NCBI RefSeq assembly: GCF_000805335.1 | Contig: NZ_KN708638.1 | Coordinates: 5,986,737 to 6,023,289 of the forward strand | DNA length: 36,553 nucleotides | Source of the DNA: Streptomyces sp. CT34 | Lineage (GTDB): Bacteria > Actinomycetota > Actinomycetes > Streptomycetales > Streptomycetaceae | Direction of reading: 5' to 3' | In this document: piece after piece, positions 32,080 to 36,553 of the stretch | Layout: each line of letters starts with the position of its first letter | Numbering within the stretch: the stretch's first letter is position 1 | Made by a program: the position numbers and the translations under genes | The notes under the pieces: model-generated | What the model was told of the DNA's origin: nothing | Database searches by the model: none | What the model saw: the letters and a program-made list of their open reading frames with translations, nothing else

Positions 32080-33543
32080 GTGAGCACGAGCACTGGCACC
32101 GGCTTCTGCCGGGTCACGGTCGCCGCGCCGGACGCACGGATCGACGTGGCACTGCCGGAGGACGTGGCACTCGTCGACATTTATCCGGAGATCCTGCGGC
32201 TCTCCGGGCAGTCCCAGGCCGAGGGCGCCCCGACCGGATACCACCTCGTACGCCGCGACGGCACGGTACTCGACGCCGGCCAGTCGCTGGCCCAGCAGCA
32301 GATCCTCGACGGCGACCTGCTGCTTCTGAAGCCGTTCGCCGAGTCGCTGCCGCTACCGGTCTTCGACGACGTCTCGGACGCGGTCGCGTCCGCCGTCAAG
32401 CGCAACCGCAGCCGCTGGAGCGACGACCTGATGCACCTCGTCGGCCTCACCGCCGGCGTGCTGCTGCTCGTCATGATGGCGTTCGCGCTGTGGTTCTCGA
32501 ACCCGGTCGACCGCGACATGCACCGGCTCCCCGGCATCATCGCCGGTGTCGTCGGCGTCGTCCTGGTCGCCCTGGCCGGCGTCCGCGCCCGGGTCTACGA
32601 CGACCACGGTTCCTCCATCGCACTGGGCCTCGCGTCGCTGCCGCACCTGCTGATCGCCGGCTCCGGCATCTTCCCCGTCGACCAGGGCTCCGGTCCCGGC
32701 CGGCTCCAGCTGCTCGTCGGCTGCGTGACCGTACTGATCGCGTCCGTGCTCCTGGTGGTCCTGCTGCCGCGCGGTGACGCGCCCTTCGTGGCCGCCGCCT
32801 TCCTGTCCGCGATCGGCACCCTCGCGGTCTTCGCCGCGATCCTCACCGACGCCGCCCCGCGCGAGGTCGCCGCGGTCACCGCCGTCGTCTCCATCGCGAT
32901 GGTCGCCTGGCTGCCCGGCCTCTCCGCCCGCTTCGCCCGGCTGCCCATCGGCTACCAGTCTCCCGACCAGATCGCCAAGGGCGCCCTCGACAACGGCGGC
33001 GAGACCGAGTCCGTCGACTTCGTCAAGATCGGCAACCAGGCCAAGCGCGGCCACGAACTGCTGCTCGGCCTGGTCGCCGGCTGCTCCGCCCTGGTCGTCG
33101 GCTCCGCCGGTGTCGTCCTCGGCTTCTCCGACAACGTCTGGGCCCAGGTGCTGGCGCTCGCCGCGGGCATCACGATCATGCTGCGGGCCCGGCTCTTCGA
33201 CTACACCGCGCAGGTCGCCTGCCTGACCATCGCGGGCATCCTCACCATCGTGCTGCTCGTCCTGGGCATCGCGCTGCACCCGCCGGTCGACATCTTCGTC
33301 ACCCTGGAGCGCTTCCAGGACTCCGGCCCGCTGAACGTCCGCACGGTCTGGTTCTCCAGCAGCATCGCGGTGGGCGCCGCCATCCTCGTCGGCGTCGGCC
33401 TGATCGTCCCGAAGAAGGGCGTCACCCCCTTCTGGGGCCGGATCTTCGACATCTTCGACGGCCTGGTCCTGCTGTCCCTGGTGCCGCTGTGCCTGGCGGT
33501 GCTCGACGTGTACAGCACCGTGCGCGGTCTCACCGGCAACTAG
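32080..33543 (+). CDS. eccD: ESX channel membrane protein EccD
   Basis: 487 residues. An N-terminal ubiquitin-like (YukD) domain (about residues 8-95: CRVTVAAPDARIDVALPEDV, then YHLVRRDGTVLDAGQSL) is followed by a loop and about 11 membrane helices (from residue 128, LVGLTAGVLLLVMMAFALWF, to the end). This is the core EccD architecture. GTG at 32080 with GGGGG 9 nt before it. A loop between helices (FARLPIGYQSPDQIAKGALD) is the cytosolic linker. Its terminator at 33567-33598 separates it from rpsO. The gene stands alone on the plus strand opposite eccC. Confidence 0.95.
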   Translation: MSTSTGTGFCRVTVAAPDARIDVALPEDVALVDIYPEILRLSGQSQAEGAPTGYHLVRRDGTVLDAGQSLAQQQILDGDLLLLKPFAESLPLPVFDDVSDAVASAVKRNRSRWSDDLMHLVGLTAGVLLLVMMAFALWFSNPVDRDMHRLPGIIAGVVGVVLVALAGVRARVYDDHGSSIALGLASLPHLLIAGSGIFPVDQGSGPGRLQLLVGCVTVLIASVLLVVLLPRGDAPFVAAAFLSAIGTLAVFAAILTDAAPREVAAVTAVVSIAMVAWLPGLSARFARLPIGYQSPDQIAKGALDNGGETESVDFVKIGNQAKRGHELLLGLVAGCSALVVGSAGVVLGFSDNVWAQVLALAAGITIMLRARLFDYTAQVACLTIAGILTIVLLVLGIALHPPVDIFVTLERFQDSGPLNVRTVWFSSSIAVGAAILVGVGLIVPKKGVTPFWGRIFDIFDGLVLLSLVPLCLAVLDVYSTVRGLTGN

Positions 33544-33566
33544 CGGCGCACCGCACCGCACGGATC

Positions 33567-33598
33567 ACGGCCCCCCGACCACCCGGTCGGGGGGCCGT
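33567..33598 (+). terminator. Strong terminator after eccD
   Basis: A perfect 14-bp inverted repeat (33567-33580 with 33585-33598) with a 4-nt loop, 24 bases after the eccD stop. Confidence 0.85.
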
Positions 33599-33697
33599 CT
33601 CCAGCTGGTACGCTGTCCGACGGTCCATCCGAGTCATCCAAGATTCCCTGTGACGCAAACCAGGGACGCTCGCGGACCGGAATCCGAAGGAGTACGT

Positions 33698-33985
33698 GTG
33701 TCGCTCGACGCCGCCACGAAGAAGCAGATCATGGCCGAGTTCGCCACCAAGGAGGGTGACACCGGCTCCCCCGAGGTCCAGGTCGCGCTGCTCTCCCGCC
33801 GCATCTCGGACCTGACCGAGCACCTCAAGACCCACAAGCACGACCACCACTCCCGCCGTGGTCTGCTGCTGCTCGTCGGCCAGCGCCGCCGCCTGCTGCA
33901 GTACCTGGCGAAGAAGGACATCACGCGCTTCCGTCAGCTGGTGGAGCGCCTGGGCATCCGCCGCGGCGCGGCGGGCGCCAAGTAA
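33698..33985 (+). CDS. rpsO: 30S ribosomal protein S15
   Basis: 95 residues, a size slightly above the usual 88-89. Binds 16S rRNA and bridges the subunits. The signature GDTGSPEVQVALLSRRI and the region HKHDHHSRRGLLLLVGQRRR are diagnostic. The GTG at 33698 follows GAAGGAG by 5 nt and gives the conserved N-terminus; longer starts do not. A TACGCT element at 33609-33614 may be the promoter -10. The C-terminus has an extra basic tail (RRGAAGAK). The gene marks the right border of the ESX locus and forms the classic rpsO-pnp pair. Confidence 0.97.
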   Translation: MSLDAATKKQIMAEFATKEGDTGSPEVQVALLSRRISDLTEHLKTHKHDHHSRRGLLLLVGQRRRLLQYLAKKDITRFRQLVERLGIRRGAAGAK

Positions 33986-33996
33986 GAAGCCGTAGA

Positions 33997-34025
33997 GGGA
34001 GCGGTTCCCACCGGGGGCCGCTCCC
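33997..34025 (+). terminator. Hairpin between rpsO and pnp
   Basis: A perfect 8-bp inverted repeat (33997-34004 with 34018-34025), extensible by an A-T pair, 12 bases past the rpsO stop. In Streptomyces the rpsO-pnp intergenic hairpin can be an RNase III processing site as well as a partial terminator. Confidence 0.65.
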
Positions 34026-34278
34026 TTTGCCGTACGCACCGGACAGCCGTACCGCCGCGCGGTGGACGGAAGCTTTGTAGTCTGGTGCCATATCGCAAAA
34101 GCGAACGCGGTAGGAGCGCTCCTGGCCGCCGGTCCTCGGTAGTGGCCCCCGGGCCGTCCATGGCAGACCATGCGACATCACTCCGGGTGCTTCGATCGAA
34201 GACCGGCCCGCACCGGCGCTCCACCGAAGACGGTCCCCTGCCACACGGGCAGCGGACGCAGACGAGGAGATATTCCTG

Positions 34279-36498
34279 GTGGAGAACGAGACCCACTACG
34301 CCGAAGCCGTGATCGACAACGGCTCCTTCGGCACCCGCACCATCCGCTTCGAGACCGGCCGCCTGGCCAAGCAGGCCGCCGGCTCCGCCGTGGCCTACCT
34401 GGACGACGACACCATGGTGCTGTCGGCCACCACCGCCTCCAAGAGCCCGAAGGACCAGCTGGACTTCTTCCCGCTGACCGTCGACGTCGAGGAGCGGATG
34501 TACGCAGCCGGGAAGATCCCCGGCTCCTTCTTCCGCCGTGAGGGCCGCCCCAGCGAGGACGCGATCCTCACCTGCCGCCTCATCGACCGGCCGCTGCGCC
34601 CCTCCTTCAAGAAGGGCCTGCGCAACGAGATCCAGATCGTCGAGACGGTCATGGCGCTCAACCCCGACCACCTCTACGACGTGGTCGCCATCAACGCCGC
34701 CTCCTGTTCCACGCAGCTGGCCGGCCTGCCCTTCTCCGGCCCGATCGGCGGCACCCGCGTCGCCCTGATCAACGGCCAGTGGGTGGCGTTCCCGACCCAC
34801 ACCGAGCTGGAGGACGCGGTCTTCGACATGGTCGTGGCCGGCCGGGTGCTGCCCGACGGCGACGTCGCGATCATGATGGTCGAGGCCGAGGCCACCGAGA
34901 AGACCATCGAGCTGGTCAAGGGCGGCGCCGAGGCCCCGACCGAGGAGGTCGTCGCCGCCGGTCTGGAGGCCGCCAAGCCCTTCATCAAGGTCCTGTGCAA
35001 GGCCCAGTCGGACCTGGCCGCGAAGTCCGCCAAGCCCGAGGGCGAGTTCCCGATCTTCCTCGACTACCAGGACGACGTCCTGGAGGCGCTGACCAAGGCC
35101 GTCAAGGACGAGCTCGCCCAGGCGCTCACCATCGCCGGCAAGCAGGAGCGCGAGGCCGAGCTGGACCGCGTCAAGGGCCTGGCCGCCGAGAAGCTCCTCC
35201 CGGAGTTCGAGGGCCGCGAGAAGGAGATCTCCGCCGCGTACCGCTCGCTGACCAAGACCCTGGTCCGTGAGCGCGTCATCAAGGAGAAGAAGCGCATCGA
35301 CGGCCGCGGCGTCACGGACATCCGTACGCTCGCCGCCGAGGTCGAGGCGATCCCGCGGGTGCACGGTTCCGCGCTGTTCGAGCGTGGCGAGACCCAGATC
35401 CTGGGCGTCACCACCCTCAACATGCTCCGCATGGAGCAGCAGCTGGACACCCTCTCCCCGGTGACCCGCAAGCGCTACATGCACAACTACAACTTCCCGC
35501 CGTACTCCACCGGTGAGACCGGCCGCGTCGGCTCCCCCAAGCGCCGCGAGATCGGCCACGGCGCGCTGGCCGAGCGGGCGCTCGTCCCGGTGCTGCCGAC
35601 CCGCGAGGAGTTCCCCTACGCGATCCGCCAGGTCTCCGAGGCACTGGGCTCCAACGGCTCGACGTCCATGGGCTCGGTCTGCGCCTCCACGATGTCGCTG
35701 ATGAACGCCGGTGTGCCGCTCAAGGCCCCGGTCGCCGGCATCGCGATGGGCCTGATCTCCCAGGAGATCGACGGCGAGACGCACTACGTCACCCTCACCG
35801 ACATCCTCGGTGCGGAGGACGCCTTCGGCGACATGGACTTCAAGGTCGCCGGCACCAAGCAGTTCGTCACCGCGCTCCAGCTCGACACCAAGCTCGACGG
35901 CATCCCCGCCTCGGTCCTGGCCGCCGCGCTGAAGCAGGCCCGCGACGCCCGTCTGCACATCCTCGACGTGATGAACGAGGCCATCGACGTCCCGGACGAG
36001 ATGTCCCCGAACGCGCCGCGGATCATCACCGTCAAGATCCCGGTGGACAAGATCGGCGAGGTCATCGGCCCCAAGGGCAAGATGATCAACCAGATCCAGG
36101 AGGACACCGGCGCCGACATCACGATCGAGGACGACGGCACGATCTACATCGGTGCCGCCGACGGCCCGGCCGCCGAGGCCGCCCGCGCCACGATCAACGG
36201 CATCGCCAACCCGACCATGCCGGAGGTCGGCGAGCGCTACCTGGGCACCGTCGTCAAGACGACCACCTTCGGTGCGTTCGTGTCCCTGCTCCCGGGCAAG
36301 GACGGCCTGCTGCACATCTCGCAGATCCGCAAGCTGGCCGGCGGCAAGCGCGTCGAGAACGTCGAGGACGTGCTCGGCGTGGGCACCAAGGTCCAGGTCG
36401 AGATCGCCGAGATCGACCAGCGCGGCAAGCTCTCCCTGATCCCCGTGATCGAGGAAGAGGATGCGGCTGCCGACACGAAGGACGATGCCGCCAAGTGA
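34279..36498 (+). CDS. pnp: Polyribonucleotide nucleotidyltransferase (PNPase)
   Basis: 739 residues, full length. Phosphorolytic 3'-5' exoribonuclease; in Streptomyces it also makes poly(A)-like tails and guanosine tetraphosphate in vitro. Two RNase PH domains: PH1 begins with VENETHYAEAVIDNGSFG; PH2 has GSALFERGETQILGVTTLN and GSPKRREIGHGALAERAL. Then KH (IPVDKIGEVIGPKGKMINQI) and S1 (GERYLGTVVKTTTFGAFVSL) domains. GTG at 34279 has GAGGAG about 9 nt upstream. A TAGTCT at 34078-34083 could be the -10 of a pnp promoter (weak). The stop lies 55 bases from the window end, so its terminator is cut off. Confidence 0.97.
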   Translation: MENETHYAEAVIDNGSFGTRTIRFETGRLAKQAAGSAVAYLDDDTMVLSATTASKSPKDQLDFFPLTVDVEERMYAAGKIPGSFFRREGRPSEDAILTCRLIDRPLRPSFKKGLRNEIQIVETVMALNPDHLYDVVAINAASCSTQLAGLPFSGPIGGTRVALINGQWVAFPTHTELEDAVFDMVVAGRVLPDGDVAIMMVEAEATEKTIELVKGGAEAPTEEVVAAGLEAAKPFIKVLCKAQSDLAAKSAKPEGEFPIFLDYQDDVLEALTKAVKDELAQALTIAGKQEREAELDRVKGLAAEKLLPEFEGREKEISAAYRSLTKTLVRERVIKEKKRIDGRGVTDIRTLAAEVEAIPRVHGSALFERGETQILGVTTLNMLRMEQQLDTLSPVTRKRYMHNYNFPPYSTGETGRVGSPKRREIGHGALAERALVPVLPTREEFPYAIRQVSEALGSNGSTSMGSVCASTMSLMNAGVPLKAPVAGIAMGLISQEIDGETHYVTLTDILGAEDAFGDMDFKVAGTKQFVTALQLDTKLDGIPASVLAAALKQARDARLHILDVMNEAIDVPDEMSPNAPRIITVKIPVDKIGEVIGPKGKMINQIQEDTGADITIEDDGTIYIGAADGPAAEAARATINGIANPTMPEVGERYLGTVVKTTTFGAFVSLLPGKDGLLHISQIRKLAGGKRVENVEDVLGVGTKVQVEIAEIDQRGKLSLIPVIEEEDAAADTKDDAAK

Positions 36499-36553
36499 CG
36501 TCCCGTACGTACACGACGACGGCCCGCACCTCTTCGGAGGGGCGGGGGGGGGC

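Noticed and set aside
28145..32083. 1312-codon plus-strand ORF opposite eccC
   Set aside because: Antisense shadow of EccC, whose three Walker motifs are unmistakable; the shadow has no recognisable domain.
33934..36315. 793-codon minus-strand ORF opposite pnp
   Set aside because: Shadow of PNPase produced by high third-position GC.

Overview
The window is high-GC actinobacterial DNA, almost certainly from Streptomyces or a close relative. The signs are strong third-position GC, GTG/TTG starts, 4-nt ATGA/GTGA gene overlaps, and gene order: ribF at the left end and rpsO-pnp at the right end bracket a type VII (ESX) secretion locus. The organism call rests on gene content and codon style, not on a database match.

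Layout. (1) 1-726: 3' part of ribF, ending at a strong two-way terminator. (2) 842-6093, minus strand: eccE, a tightly coupled conserved ESX-associated gene, and a MinD/ParA-like ATPase with a long Pro/Gln-rich tail (EspI-like). (3) 6292-10848, plus strand: eccB, two WXG100 genes (esxB, esxA), the mycosin protease mycP, and a small helical ESX-associated protein. (4) 10900-13861: a Gly-rich WXG/PPE-like protein and a second, divergent mycosin. (5) 14004-15796: a HTH (DUF5753) regulator, a DUF397 protein and a divergent HATPase, i.e. a whiJ/abaA-type regulatory module. (6) 16319-17761: a disturbed stretch with an EspC-like gene, a probably frameshifted gene and a membrane protein. (7) 17852-22239: two minus-strand pairs, each a small WXG/EspC-like gene followed by a larger putative substrate, separated by a small plus-strand membrane protein gene. 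(8) 22509-25846: an ATPase gene overlapping a SUKH-4-like gene that carries an apparently dead deaminase domain. (9) 26105-27766: a small charged protein and another EspC-like/WXG pair. (10) 27866-33543: the core motor eccC and the membrane channel gene eccD, divergent from each other. (11) 33698-36498: rpsO and pnp.

How it fits together. EccB, EccC, EccD, EccE and MycP are the full core set of an ESX machine. EsxA/EsxB are its canonical substrate pair. The genes between mycP and eccC look like an accessory block of extra substrates, chaperone-like partners, a spare protease, immunity-like proteins and a developmental-type regulator. Three genes in this block (HTH regulator, EspC-like protein, larger putative substrate) each carry a TTA leucine codon, rare in Streptomyces and translated by the developmentally controlled bldA tRNA. 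This suggests part of the accessory block is tied to development.

No rRNA, tRNA, CRISPR array, transposase or integrase was seen. Promoter calls are by eye and weak; hairpin calls are exact inverted repeats read from the sequence.
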